Of a stretch of DNA of 64,000 nucleotides, positions 1 to 7,991 are shown piece by piece. A model generated the notes under the pieces. That model saw only the letters and a list, made by a program, of their open reading frames with translations. It did not search any database and had not been told where the DNA came from. Source of the DNA: JAJPKK01 sp963802745. Lineage in GTDB: Bacteria; Pseudomonadota; Alphaproteobacteria; Rhizobiales; Xanthobacteraceae. Where the stretch lies: the NCBI GenBank assembly GCA_963802745.1, contig CAWDKL010000056.1:186001-250000 (forward strand), given 5' to 3'. A program made the position numbers and the translations under genes. Each line of letters opens with the position of its first letter. Positions within the stretch are counted from its first letter, which is position 1.

Positions 1-38
1 TGTCACGTCACATTGACATCGAATAGCGTCAAAAGAAA

Positions 39-52
39 TTGACATAGATCAA
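39..52. promoter_or_regulatory. FNR/FixK-type box
   Basis: The palindrome TTGAC-ATAG-ATCAA fits the TTGAY-N4-RTCAA consensus of FNR/FixK family regulators. It lies about 200 bases before the cupin gene and could equally serve a leftward gene outside the window. The match is seen in the sequence; binding is inference. Confidence 0.4.
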
Positions 53-250
53 TCCACGCGTGACCGGCCGCGTGCCGGGGGGCGCCGCGAAGACTCCCCC
101 GGGGGCACGCGCCACCGCTGGCGCGACCAGCGTCGGCCCAGGCCCGCCCCGCGGGTGACCGCGCGGGCGCAGCCCATTTTTGCCTTGCCAGAACGGATCG
201 ATGACGCGCTACTATGCGCCGCCGGAAAAACATCCGTGGGAGGAGAAAAG

Positions 251-745
251 ATGAACAAGCTTGGGACTGTTGCTGTCGCCGCAATGATGCTCTGGGGTGG
301 CGTGGCCTATGGACAAGCCCCCGGAGGCAGAGCCCCGGCGCCACCTGCGCCCACCGGCAAGGCCGGCTATTTCGCCAATTCGGATATTCAAAACATCTGG
401 AAGGATTTGGAGAACCGGCAGGTTTTGAATCGGCGCGTGCTCGAAGGCGGAAGCCACAGCATCAATGTCCGCATCGTCACGCCGAAGGACGCACCGCTCG
501 TCCATGCTAATTCGCTCGACATCTGGCTGGTCACGGCCGGCAGCGCCACGGCGGTCACCGGCGGCCAGCTTGTGGATGGGAAGAAGCGGCCCAATTCCGA
601 CGATCAGGCCGGCGCTGCGATCAAGGACGGGGTCGAGCAGCCGTTGAAACCCGGCGATGTGCTTTACGTGCCGCCCGGCGTGCCGCACGGTTTCAAGGAT
701 ATTCAAGGGTTCCACGCCTTTCTCATCCGCATGGATGCGAAGTGA
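251..745 (+). CDS. Secreted cupin-domain protein
   Basis: 164 residues. An N-terminal signal peptide (hydrophobic VAVAAMMLWGGVAYG, probable cleavage after AYG) is followed by a proline-rich linker and a small cupin beta barrel. The second cupin motif is clear near the C terminus as PGDVLYVPPGVPHGF, with the metal-ligand-type His; an earlier part with SHSINVR and LDIWLVTAG is the first half. The start was chosen at 251 because AGGAG lies five bases upstream; a longer reading frame from 155 has no such site. It is probably a periplasmic metal-binding protein or enzyme; the substrate is unknown. No co-transcribed partner is visible. Confidence 0.8.
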   Translation: MNKLGTVAVAAMMLWGGVAYGQAPGGRAPAPPAPTGKAGYFANSDIQNIWKDLENRQVLNRRVLEGGSHSINVRIVTPKDAPLVHANSLDIWLVTAGSATAVTGGQLVDGKKRPNSDDQAGAAIKDGVEQPLKPGDVLYVPPGVPHGFKDIQGFHAFLIRMDAK

Positions 746-758
746 AAAACGGCGGGGC

Positions 759-878
759 ATCGTAGGGGGCAAGGCTAAGCTCTTCGCGCTTGCCCGCCTT
801 CGGCGCCGTTGGTGGGCACGGCGCGAGGCCTGGAACTCCTTTCACGGCCGTGCCGGGCGCCTTTACCCACCCTACGAT
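759..878. repeat. Intergenic palindromic repeat element
   Basis: Nine-base inverted arms ATCGTAGGG and CCCTACGAT enclose a GC-rich core containing further GCCCAC/GTGGGC-like pairs. The element fills the gap between the cupin gene and the convergent YeeE pair. It resembles the short CCCACCCTACG-type repeats scattered between genes in Bradyrhizobium and relatives. It may also act as a bidirectional terminator; that is inference. Confidence 0.5.
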
Positions 879-937
879 CCTATGTTTCGTTCCGTAGCGG
901 TGACGCGTCAATTGCGCAATTGTTGCCCGGCATCCCC

Positions 938-1402
938 TTACCTGTCAGCCGCCTCGGTAACGGCCGGGATCCGTGGATAATCGGTTAAATGAGTTCGCCC
1001 GCGCCAAAGCTTTTGCAACGCCATGCCAACCAGCATGGCAATGACGAAGAGGAAGACGGGCGCGGACCCGGTGCCGAGATTGACGATCGCGGGTCCGGGG
1101 CACAATCCCACCAGACCCCATCCGATGCCAAACAGTATAGCACCGGCGACCAAAGGCGCATCGATGGCTGCAGGCGCCGGCCACCGGCTCCGTGATTCCA
1201 GCATGGGGTGGCCCCGGCGCTTCGCCACCGCAAATCCGATCGCGGTAACGCCGAGCGCGCCGGCCATGACGAAGGCCAAGGTCGGGTCCCAAGTCCCGAA
1301 CACATCGAGAAACCCCAGCACTTTCTGCGGATCGGTCATGCCGGATATCAGCAGTCCGATGCCGAAGATGAGACCGCAGGCGAAGCTTGCAATCGCCACC
1401 AT
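938..1402 (-). CDS. YeeE/YedE-type half transporter, DUF6691
   Basis: 154 residues, four to five membrane segments. It corresponds to one half of the YeeE/YedE sulfur-compound transporter fold. The family signature GWGLVGLCPGPA with its membrane cysteine lies around residues 93-104, and the N-terminal segment GLIFGIGLLISGMTDPQKV is typical of DUF6691. It follows its partner half-transporter by four bases and the two are surely co-transcribed and probably form one heteromeric channel in the inner membrane. Thiosulfate or a related sulfur species is the likely cargo by family analogy (YeeE, PmpA/PmpB); it is not proven here. Confidence 0.85.
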   Translation of the reverse strand: MVAIASFACGLIFGIGLLISGMTDPQKVLGFLDVFGTWDPTLAFVMAGALGVTAIGFAVAKRRGHPMLESRSRWPAPAAIDAPLVAGAILFGIGWGLVGLCPGPAIVNLGTGSAPVFLFVIAMLVGMALQKLWRGRTHLTDYPRIPAVTEAADR

Positions 1403-1406
1403 GACA

Positions 1407-1832
1407 TTACCCTCCCACGCCGTGTCGCATGACGGCGACGACGATCACGGCGGTGACCATGAAGATGATCGTCGCCGTGATGGACCGTGGCGATAACCGT
1501 GCGATACCACATACGCCATGGCCCGAGGTGCAGCCGCTGCCCAGTGTCGTCCCGAACCCGACCAATAGGCCGGCAACCGCAATCACGATCCAATGCCCCG
1601 GCAGCTGCGGAGCCGGTACGTGAAACCCGATGGCGTTGGCAATCAACGGCGGGGCGATGAGACCGGCTATGAAGGTAATTCGCCAAATCTTGTCGCCGGC
1701 GCCGCCATCGAGGCATCCGGCCAGGATGCCGCTAATTCCGGCGATGCGTCCGAGCAGCAGCATCATAAGCGCCGCCGCCAGCCCAATCAGTGCGCCGCCG
1801 AGCAAGGCGGAACCCGGATCAAAGTTGGTCAT
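1407..1832 (-). CDS. YeeE/YedE family sulfur transporter half
   Basis: 141 residues, four predicted membrane helices. The motif GSGCTSGHGVCGIARLS around residues 107-123 is the diagnostic cysteine-bearing loop of YeeE/YedE (thiosulfate uptake) proteins, and GRIAGISGILAG near residue 28 is the matching first-repeat motif. Full-length YeeE contains both halves in one chain, whereas here each half is a separate gene. It lies about 200 bases downstream of the SoxB-like hydrolase on the same strand, suggesting a joint role in inorganic sulfur handling. Confidence 0.88.
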   Translation of the reverse strand: MTNFDPGSALLGGALIGLAAALMMLLLGRIAGISGILAGCLDGGAGDKIWRITFIAGLIAPPLIANAIGFHVPAPQLPGHWIVIAVAGLLVGFGTTLGSGCTSGHGVCGIARLSPRSITATIIFMVTAVIVVAVMRHGVGG

Positions 1833-2036
1833 TCACCACTCTCCAAAGGGCTGCAGTTCAATGCCGCCGGGCGGTTCTTGAACGCCGGTCCAATGCCGCC
1901 GTTCACACGAACGTCCCGTTCAGACCTGCGGCCTTGCAAACATTTCCACGGCCAAGCCTTGCCCGTGCGGCTTCGCGCAAGGCTTCTCTAACCGCTTCCG
2001 TGTGCCGCCGAAAGTTCTTGCATGCACGCGCTGCCC

Positions 2037-3725
2037 TCACGCCGGCAGCCCGGAGGGTGTGGTCGGGGCATTGCGCAGGTCGCCGCCGGCGAGCGCTGCA
2101 TCCTGACTGAACACCACGCGCGGCAGGTCCGTGGCGATCTCGCGATCGTCGCGGCGCGGGGCGATAGCGGCATGGCTGCCGAGATATTGCCGCAGCGCCT
2201 GGTGGACGGTCAGCGGCAGGATACGCACGTCGTGGGTGCCGGGATGGCGGCAGACGATGTGGAGCGGCTCGCCGTCGCGCTCGCAGCCGGCGATGGTGTA
2301 GCGCTTCTGATCCTCGACATCGCGACCGCTGACCTTCAGGGAAACCAGCCGGTGGCCCGGCTCGGCTGACGCCTTGAACACCATGGTCATCCCGGAGGCG
2401 CGAACGCCCCAGCCGCCGTTGAGGGTCCACGGATTCTTGGAAAACACCAGCTCCAGTTCTTTCTCCACGTAGGCTCGCAATTCCGCGCCGGTGACCCACC
2501 CGGCCTTCATGCGGGCGTCCATCGGCAGCAGGTTCCACAAATCGGCTTCGGTGAGACCCGCGGGCGGGATCGGCACGCCGAACCGGAATCCGTTGGTAAA
2601 GCCGATATCCGCCCCTGCTGTTTCCCGCACCGCGTCGGCGATAAAGTCGTCGGCGGTGGTCTCCAGCACGTCATAGCGCATCAGCAAGGTCTCGCTTCTC
2701 CCCACCGGCTCGGCCATGCGGGCGCGGTAGGGGCTGAGCGATTTGTCCACCAGCGCTTTCATCTGCGGATCTTCGCCGTAGCGGCTCGCCAGGATCGGGA
2801 TCAGGCGGAATGCGTGGCGGGGTGGCGCGCCGGGCGTGAGGGTCAGGTCGATGCGCCCGAGGAACGAACCGAAGCATCCCGGTTCGATCACCACGACGTT
2901 GCCCTCGAGAATTTCCTGCGCCGTCCGCTCATGGGAATGAGCCGACAGCATCACATCGAGTTCCGGAATTTCTCGCGCCATCTGGCGCGAGATCGTGAGG
3001 CCCGTATGGCTGATCGCCACCACCAGGTCCGGCCGCTCGCGCATGCGCAGGTCCTTCACGAAATCGCGCAACCCCGCGATGCGCGCGGTGTCCATGCCGC
3101 GGAAGTGCGTCGGGGGTTGCCGCCGGCTGGCGCCGATATCCGTGATGCCGACGAACGCAACCTTGACGCCCCGGCGCTCAAGAATGATCGCCGGGGAGAA
3201 TATCCGCTCGCCCGTGGCCTCGTCGTGGAGGTTGTAGCAGATCACCGGACAGGCAAGACGCCCCATGGTCTGCTTGAACCGCTCAGGGCCGTAGGACGCC
3301 TCCCAATTGCCGGGCACGAAGGCATCGAGGCCGAAGGCGTTGAGCGGGTCGAGAATGACCTCGCCTTCCGACCACGCCGCCGGACCGGTGCCCTGGAATT
3401 CGTCGCCGCCATCGAGCAAGAAACACGGGCCGTCGCAGCCGGCGCGCTCTTGCGCGATCGCAGTCTTGAGGCGCGCGAAACCGCCCAACATCTGGATTTC
3501 AGGGCTCGCGCCCGGCACATATTCCGGATGGGTTTCCAGATGCGCATGGGTATCGGTGAAATAGAGCAGCGTGAGGCGCCGGACATCCCGGTCCGGCGCA
3601 GCCGGCTGGCTCGCGGCCGCGCGCGGGACGATGGCGCCCAGCGCCACGGCCCATTGGCCGAAACGACGCAGCGGCAGCACCCCCGCCGCCGCCATGAAGA
3701 ATCTGCGGGTCGCGAGCATTTTCAT
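2037..3725 (-). CDS. SoxB-like / 5'-nucleotidase-family metallohydrolase
   Basis: 562 residues, Tat-exported: the N terminus carries TRRFFMAAAG, a twin-arginine signal. The metallophosphatase domain follows with FTDTHAH (metal site 1), LDGGDEFQG, PGNWEASYG (a GNHE variant with Trp, as in SoxB GHWEFTYG), AISHTG and SAHSHE. The C-terminal 5'-nucleotidase domain includes FTNGFRFG and an NGGWGVRASGM stretch much like SoxB. The start at 3725 has GGAGAA a few bases upstream; an upstream ATG at 3845 has no export signal. SoxB is the dimanganese thiosulfohydrolase of the Sox system, but no other sox gene is here and a long SoxB N-terminal insertion is missing, so a related periplasmic hydrolase activity is possible. 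Yee-type transporters follow. Confidence 0.75.
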   Translation of the reverse strand: MKMLATRRFFMAAAGVLPLRRFGQWAVALGAIVPRAAASQPAAPDRDVRRLTLLYFTDTHAHLETHPEYVPGASPEIQMLGGFARLKTAIAQERAGCDGPCFLLDGGDEFQGTGPAAWSEGEVILDPLNAFGLDAFVPGNWEASYGPERFKQTMGRLACPVICYNLHDEATGERIFSPAIILERRGVKVAFVGITDIGASRRQPPTHFRGMDTARIAGLRDFVKDLRMRERPDLVVAISHTGLTISRQMAREIPELDVMLSAHSHERTAQEILEGNVVVIEPGCFGSFLGRIDLTLTPGAPPRHAFRLIPILASRYGEDPQMKALVDKSLSPYRARMAEPVGRSETLLMRYDVLETTADDFIADAVRETAGADIGFTNGFRFGVPIPPAGLTEADLWNLLPMDARMKAGWVTGAELRAYVEKELELVFSKNPWTLNGGWGVRASGMTMVFKASAEPGHRLVSLKVSGRDVEDQKRYTIAGCERDGEPLHIVCRHPGTHDVRILPLTVHQALRQYLGSHAAIAPRRDDREIATDLPRVVFSQDAALAGGDLRNAPTTPSGLPA

Positions 3726-4008
3726 GGGTTCTCCATTCCTTCCGGTAACGGCCCCCCTTATAGGAGATTTGCGGCGCGACCAGGAGGGTAGACAAGGCCC
3801 AATCGCGCATCGCCGATCGCAGCCGATCGTCCGGAACACCCGCATGGGTGGCGATCATGGTCCCAAGGCCACGCTTTCAGCCGGCCAGCCGAACTTCGCC
3901 TCTGAAACCTGCGGCTGCTTGAGAGTACCTTGGGTCGGATTTTATCACGTTTATGAGTTCATCCCATATCCCGCCGACCCGCGCTTGGCCATTCCCTTCG
4001 TCTTTAGT

Positions 4009-4174
4009 CTAGACCGGATTCCGGTCACGTCCGAACACCTGGGAGTCATGGCCGGGCGAAGTCCCGGCCATCCACGTCTTTATCCTAGAACGGCGCAAGA
4101 AAGACGTGGATGCCCGCGACAAGCGCGGGCATGACGCCGAGAGTGTGATTCGACCTGATCGAAATCCGGTCTAG
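4009..4174. repeat. MITE-like palindromic intergenic element
   Basis: About 166 bases bounded by perfect 12-base inverted ends, CTAGACCGGATT at 4009-4020 and its complement at 4163-4174. Inside are three nested inverted repeats: GCCGGG/CCCGGC at 4051-4068, TCCACGTCTT (4071-4080) with AAGACGTGGA (4101-4110), and GCCCGC/GCGGGC near 4112-4130. No protein is encoded. The rest of the 3726-4262 gap shows nothing recognisable. Confidence 0.7.
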
Positions 4175-4262
4175 CTCTGGCGTGGGCACGCATGACAGCT
4201 GGAATTTGTCATCGTAGGTGCACTTCACCACCGTGCCGTCATAACCATCTCGGCGCAAGGGT

Positions 4263-4586
4263 TCAGGGCGGCGAATGATGCGGCGACGATGGAGCATCCA
4301 TTGTGGTGTTTAGCGGCTCATCATACTCGCCGGATTGCTCCGGCGGAAAAGCATCCTGACGCAAACCATCGGCCGAACAATCAACCTCGTTCGACCACGT
4401 CAAGCCGATGCCGCCGCGCTGAATACGCATCTCGTTCACGAAGTAGTCCGGGTCTCTCAGTGCCGTGAAAACACCGCCCCTGCCGAGGAACGGTGCAAAC
4501 CTCACCGTTGCGCACGTACCGTCAGACCATGTGACCGCGACGGTGTGATCGCGGTGAGCTACTGCGTCGGTAATTTCGTAAAGCAT
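4263..4586 (-). CDS. DUF2442 domain protein
   Basis: 107 residues. The first 80 residues match the DUF2442 pattern: a short beta-rich start (MLYEITDAVAHRDHTVAVTW), a central LRDPDYFVNEMRI, and GIGLTWSNEVDCSADGLR at the end of the domain. The last 25 residues look like an added tail. DUF2442 genes are usually paired with an upstream DUF4160 gene, forming a putative toxin-antitoxin-like unit. Here the start codon directly follows the stop of a decayed DUF4160 frame. Function is unknown. Confidence 0.7.
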   Translation of the reverse strand: MLYEITDAVAHRDHTVAVTWSDGTCATVRFAPFLGRGGVFTALRDPDYFVNEMRIQRGGIGLTWSNEVDCSADGLRQDAFPPEQSGEYDEPLNTTMDAPSSPHHSPP

Positions 4587-4710
4587 CTAATCCTCGATTT
4601 TCTGGAGTGGCTTTCCGACGCGGGCGAGGTCCCAATTCAAAGATATCGTGGCCCGGTGCTTTTGTCCCCAGGCTGCCACATCGCGAATGTCGCGACGGCG
4701 TGTGGTACAT
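4587..4710 (-). pseudogene. DUF4160 3' remnant
   Basis: The frame ending at 4587 reads DVAAWGQKHRATISLNWDLA followed by RVGKPLQKIED. This matches the C-terminal end of DUF4160 proteins (typical form WAxxHxxELxxNWELARxGKPLxKIE). No intact start or N-terminal PPHFH motif is found upstream in any minus-strand frame, so only the 3' part survives. It sits immediately before the DUF2442 gene, as in intact pairs. Confidence 0.55.
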
Positions 4711-4881
4711 GTTCGTGCCAGAGTGGTGGCAAGTGTAGGGCCCGATCTTTTTACAGCGCAATTCGCAAGAAAAGTGTCCACCGTCGTTGACCGCCGGGTA
4801 TAGGCGGCGCAATAAAATCGTTGCGCCCTGCGCCCCTCACTGCCGCGAACGACCCATCGACATCGCCTTTTTCGGTCACCC

Positions 4882-5235
4882 ATGGCATCTCCGCTCATTA
4901 CGGTAGCCGAGACCCCCGTGTTCGCGCGTCAGGCCGAACGGGTTTGGAGCGGAGCGCAACGTGAAGAATCCATCGATTACATTTCGGGCGATCCAGAAGC
5001 CGGCGACTTGATCCCCGACACCGGCGGTGTTCGAAAGGTGCGTTGGAGCACCCAAGGTTCCGGCAAACGCGGGGGCGCACGGGTGATTTATTTTTACCAC
5101 AACTCCAGCCAGCCCCTATACTTGTTGATGGTATACACAAAGGCAAGGAAGGAAGATTTATCGGCTGATGAAGAACGCACCTTGCGGGACCTGGTCTCCG
5201 CTTTAAAGAGGACAGCGCGGGCGAGAGCGCACTGA
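4882..5235 (+). CDS. RelE/HigB-type toxin
   Basis: 117 residues, typical length for HigB-2/RelE mRNA interferases. Visible family features are an early FARQAERVW helix, GDLIPDTGGVRKVRW (the beta hairpin with GxxKxR), GKRGGARVIYFY and LLMVYTKARKEDLSADEERTL. It is followed after 31 bases by a helix-turn-helix antitoxin gene. Toxin-first order is characteristic of higBA modules. It probably cleaves ribosome-bound mRNA when free of its antitoxin; activity is inferred from family. Confidence 0.85.
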   Translation: MASPLITVAETPVFARQAERVWSGAQREESIDYISGDPEAGDLIPDTGGVRKVRWSTQGSGKRGGARVIYFYHNSSQPLYLLMVYTKARKEDLSADEERTLRDLVSALKRTARARAH

Positions 5236-5266
5236 GGGCGCCACCAGCGGAACGAGATCTTAAACC

Positions 5267-5557
5267 ATGGGCAAGTTCGCTGACGAACTGATCGAGAGCA
5301 TGAAGCAGGCGGTGGCGCACGCGGCCGGGCAACAGGTTCCGGGCATGCGCATCACCACCATCGAGATTCCCGACGTGCGGGCCATCCGCAAGGGGTTGCG
5401 CATGTCGCAACACCGCTTCGCCGCAGCTTACCGGATTCCACTCGCGACACTGAAAAACTGGGAGCATGGCAGGCGCCATCCCGACGCGCCCGCCGCGGCC
5501 TACCTGCGGGCCATCCAACGCCGCCCCAAGGAGATCATGGAAGCATTGTCGGGCTGA
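5267..5557 (+). CDS. HigA-type HTH antitoxin
   Basis: 96 residues. The N-terminal half (residues 1-40) is probably the toxin-binding segment. An XRE/HigA-like helix-turn-helix follows: IRKGLRMSQHRFAAAYRIPL then ATLKNWEHGRRHPDAPAAAY. The RMSQ..FA..YRIP..TL..WE pattern is diagnostic for the HigA-2 subgroup. It should neutralise the upstream toxin and repress the shared promoter. The gene order and spacing support one operon. Confidence 0.87.
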   Translation: MGKFADELIESMKQAVAHAAGQQVPGMRITTIEIPDVRAIRKGLRMSQHRFAAAYRIPLATLKNWEHGRRHPDAPAAAYLRAIQRRPKEIMEALSG

Positions 5558-5656
5558 TGCGATGCTGTCGGTGCTTCAGCCCGGACTTCTCAAACCCGCA
5601 CCCGTCGTTAGGGATGCCGGGATGACCGGCGCCCCTTCTTCATGCGTAAGGCACAA

Positions 5657-6775
5657 TTACTGCCCAACCGCAGGTAGCCCGCCCTTGTAGAGGAAGCGCT
5701 GCACGCGCTGGCCCTGCACCTCGGCGGTGTAGATGTTGCCCTTTGAGTCGATGGCGATGTTGTGAAGATTTTCGAACTCGCCCGGACCGCGCCCGACGCG
5801 CCCGAAACTGCCGACAACCTGGCCGTCGCTGCGGCGGATCACGTGGATCTGGCCATTGGGATCGTCCGAGGTGAACCAATAGGTCTGCCCCTTATCCGGC
5901 CAGAACACGGTCGAGCCGGTCACGCCCGGCGCCGTCGTGTCGCGCAAGACCGGGATTTCGCGCACGAAGGTGCCGTCCTTCTGGAACACCTGGATGCGGT
6001 TGTTGCCCCGGTCGGAAACCACCACCTGCCCGTCATTTGTAATCCTGATGCCGTGCACCGGATTGTTGAACTGCGCCGGCAAAACCTTCGGATCATAGGT
6101 GATCTTTTCGTCCGTCGGCGGCTTGCCGTAGGCACCCCAGGTACGCTTGAACGCGCCGGTGTCGGCGTCGAACACCACGACGCGGTGGTTGAAGTAACCG
6201 TCGGCGACGAAGAGTTCGTTCGTCGCCGGATCGACCACCATGTCGGCGGCGCGGCCGACGCGCGCTTGATCGAGGCTGTTGGTCTGCTTGGCGGACTTGC
6301 CGATCGACATCAGGAATTTGCCGTCATTGGTGAATTTTACCACCATGCCGTCGTTCTCGCCGTTGCCGCCGAGCCAGACATTGCCCTTATAGTCGATGAA
6401 CATGCCGTGCTCGTTTTGCGGCCAGTCGAAGCCTTGCGCGGTTTTCGGTCCGCCCCACGCCTTGACCACATCGCCCGCCTGGTTGAATTCGACGACCGAG
6501 GGTGCGGTATAGCAGCAGATCGATTTGTCGCCGCGTTCGGCGCGCTTGTCGCGGTCATTCACCGTGCGCGGGCGCTGGCTGATCCAGACATTGTCGTCCT
6601 TGTCCACAAAGATGCCGCCGATCTGGCCAAAAATCCAATTGTTCGGCAGCGGTTTCGGCCAGCTCGCATCGATCTCGAATTTCGGCGCCTCCTGCGCCAC
6701 CGCGGCCGTGCCCATGAGGGCGACCGCGACGGCGCCTATGAAGTGCAAGGGGCCGTCCAAGTTTTGTTCGAGCAC
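5657..6775 (-). CDS. Secreted NHL-repeat beta-propeller protein
   Basis: 372 residues with a signal peptide (FIGAVAVALMGTAAVAQ). The mature part is a six-bladed NHL propeller: repeated units such as GIFVDKDDNVWI, GMFIDYKGNVWLGG, DMVVDPATNELFVADGYFNH, GIRITNDGQVVVSDRGNNRI and NIAIDSKGNIYTAEVQGQRV. It resembles peptidyl-alpha-hydroxyglycine alpha-amidating lyase-like proteins but a catalytic assignment is not safe. The frame opens with GTG at 6775. A strong GGAGGAGG at 6788-6795 sits 12 bases before that GTG but only five before an out-of-frame ATG at 6782, so a small frameshift or unusual start is possible. It lies downstream of another secreted protein on the same strand. Confidence 0.8.
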   Translation of the reverse strand: MLEQNLDGPLHFIGAVAVALMGTAAVAQEAPKFEIDASWPKPLPNNWIFGQIGGIFVDKDDNVWISQRPRTVNDRDKRAERGDKSICCYTAPSVVEFNQAGDVVKAWGGPKTAQGFDWPQNEHGMFIDYKGNVWLGGNGENDGMVVKFTNDGKFLMSIGKSAKQTNSLDQARVGRAADMVVDPATNELFVADGYFNHRVVVFDADTGAFKRTWGAYGKPPTDEKITYDPKVLPAQFNNPVHGIRITNDGQVVVSDRGNNRIQVFQKDGTFVREIPVLRDTTAPGVTGSTVFWPDKGQTYWFTSDDPNGQIHVIRRSDGQVVGSFGRVGRGPGEFENLHNIAIDSKGNIYTAEVQGQRVQRFLYKGGLPAVGQ

Positions 6776-6943
6776 GTTTCATGAATTCCTCCTCCGTGCG
6801 GAGCCGCGTTCGTTGCTCCGGGTGCCGCGTTGACGCATACAGGCCAGCGAAAATCTTGACTCCTAGTCCCTGGACACCCTTCGAAGGATGCCCAGAATTG
6901 ATGGCCGCAATGAAATGAGGCCCGCTCTTGCGCTCAGCTGAAC

Positions 6944-7834
6944 TCAGTTCTTCGCCCGGTTGAAGAAGCGCAGGTCGGGCGGCGCCTGGTTTTTGTGTGC
7001 CGGCATCAGCAGGCCTTCGGCGCTGAGAAAATAATTCTCCGTGCCGATTTTGACATGGGAGTTGCCTTCCGCACAGATGAATTCGTCCCAGGCCGGCCGC
7101 GGATTGGGGTTGCGCTCCAGGTTGCGCGTGACGGTCCAGGGCCGCGTCAAGGCATGGTCGAACACCGTGATGGTGTCGTGCAGCAGGTTCGGGTTGGTCT
7201 TGTCGAGATAGATGCGCTCCTTGAACACCGACTCGTTGTCGTGGTGCAGCGGCAAGCCGGAGGCATCATAGTGGCGCGGGCCCTTGAACGGGCCGCGGGT
7301 CTCGACTTCCAGGGTATCGTAGCGGCCGTCGCCGTCCTCGTCGAGCCATTTGCCGATCGAGTAGCCGACGAGCGTCGGCTCAAGATCGGTCGGCCAGTCG
7401 CGGCCGTCGGTGAAGATGCGCCGCGTGTGCTCCACCCAGTCGACCAGGACGTAGGTCGTCTCCGGCGTGATGATGAACTCGGTCGGCTGGAACCCGTAGG
7501 TGATCAGCGGCATGCCGAAACCGAGGCAGTTGGCGCCGCGCCAGTCGAAGAAACCGCCGGCCGCCTGGGATTTCAAATTGGCCTCCAGGATCGCCTGATA
7601 TTCCGGCGTCAGCGGCGCCTGCTGGCCCTTGCCCCAGGGCTTGTTGGGATCGAACGAGGGCTGGCCGGCGACGCCCGGAACCCGCTGGCGCAGCCACTGG
7701 CCTTTCCAGTTCGGATATTTGTTCTCCTGCGCCATCGCGGCGGTGCCGAGCACCACCACCATCGCTGCCGCGAGCGGCAGCGCCTTGCGTGCAAAGGTCG
7801 TCATCGTCGCGTAGATCGCGCTTCGGTTCGTCAT
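6944..7834 (-). CDS. Secreted protein of unknown function
   Basis: 296 residues. The start at 7834 has GGGAGG six bases upstream and is followed by a signal peptide (ALPLAAAMVVVLGTAAMAQ). The mature chain is rich in Trp and Pro, with ENKYPNWKGQW near the start, GFQPTEFIITPETTYVLV and HTRRIFTDGRDWP in the middle and HDTITVFDHALTRPW later. I do not recognise a named domain. Related proteins occur in soil proteobacteria beside acyl-CoA catabolic genes, as here (CaiB and thiolase upstream). Probably periplasmic. Confidence 0.75.
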   Translation of the reverse strand: MTNRSAIYATMTTFARKALPLAAAMVVVLGTAAMAQENKYPNWKGQWLRQRVPGVAGQPSFDPNKPWGKGQQAPLTPEYQAILEANLKSQAAGGFFDWRGANCLGFGMPLITYGFQPTEFIITPETTYVLVDWVEHTRRIFTDGRDWPTDLEPTLVGYSIGKWLDEDGDGRYDTLEVETRGPFKGPRHYDASGLPLHHDNESVFKERIYLDKTNPNLLHDTITVFDHALTRPWTVTRNLERNPNPRPAWDEFICAEGNSHVKIGTENYFLSAEGLLMPAHKNQAPPDLRFFNRAKN

Positions 7835-7991
7835 GGTGGTCCTCCCGTCTGCTCGCCCGCGTGTCGCTGATGCACGGCATTGTTGCGCACCTCGATCCGG
7901 CTTATCGGGCCTTCGTTTGTCAATCCCTTTCTTCGCTGACGGGTATCCGGGATTGGAGCCGATGCGATTGCCGGCGGGCCCCGGCGCGTTC

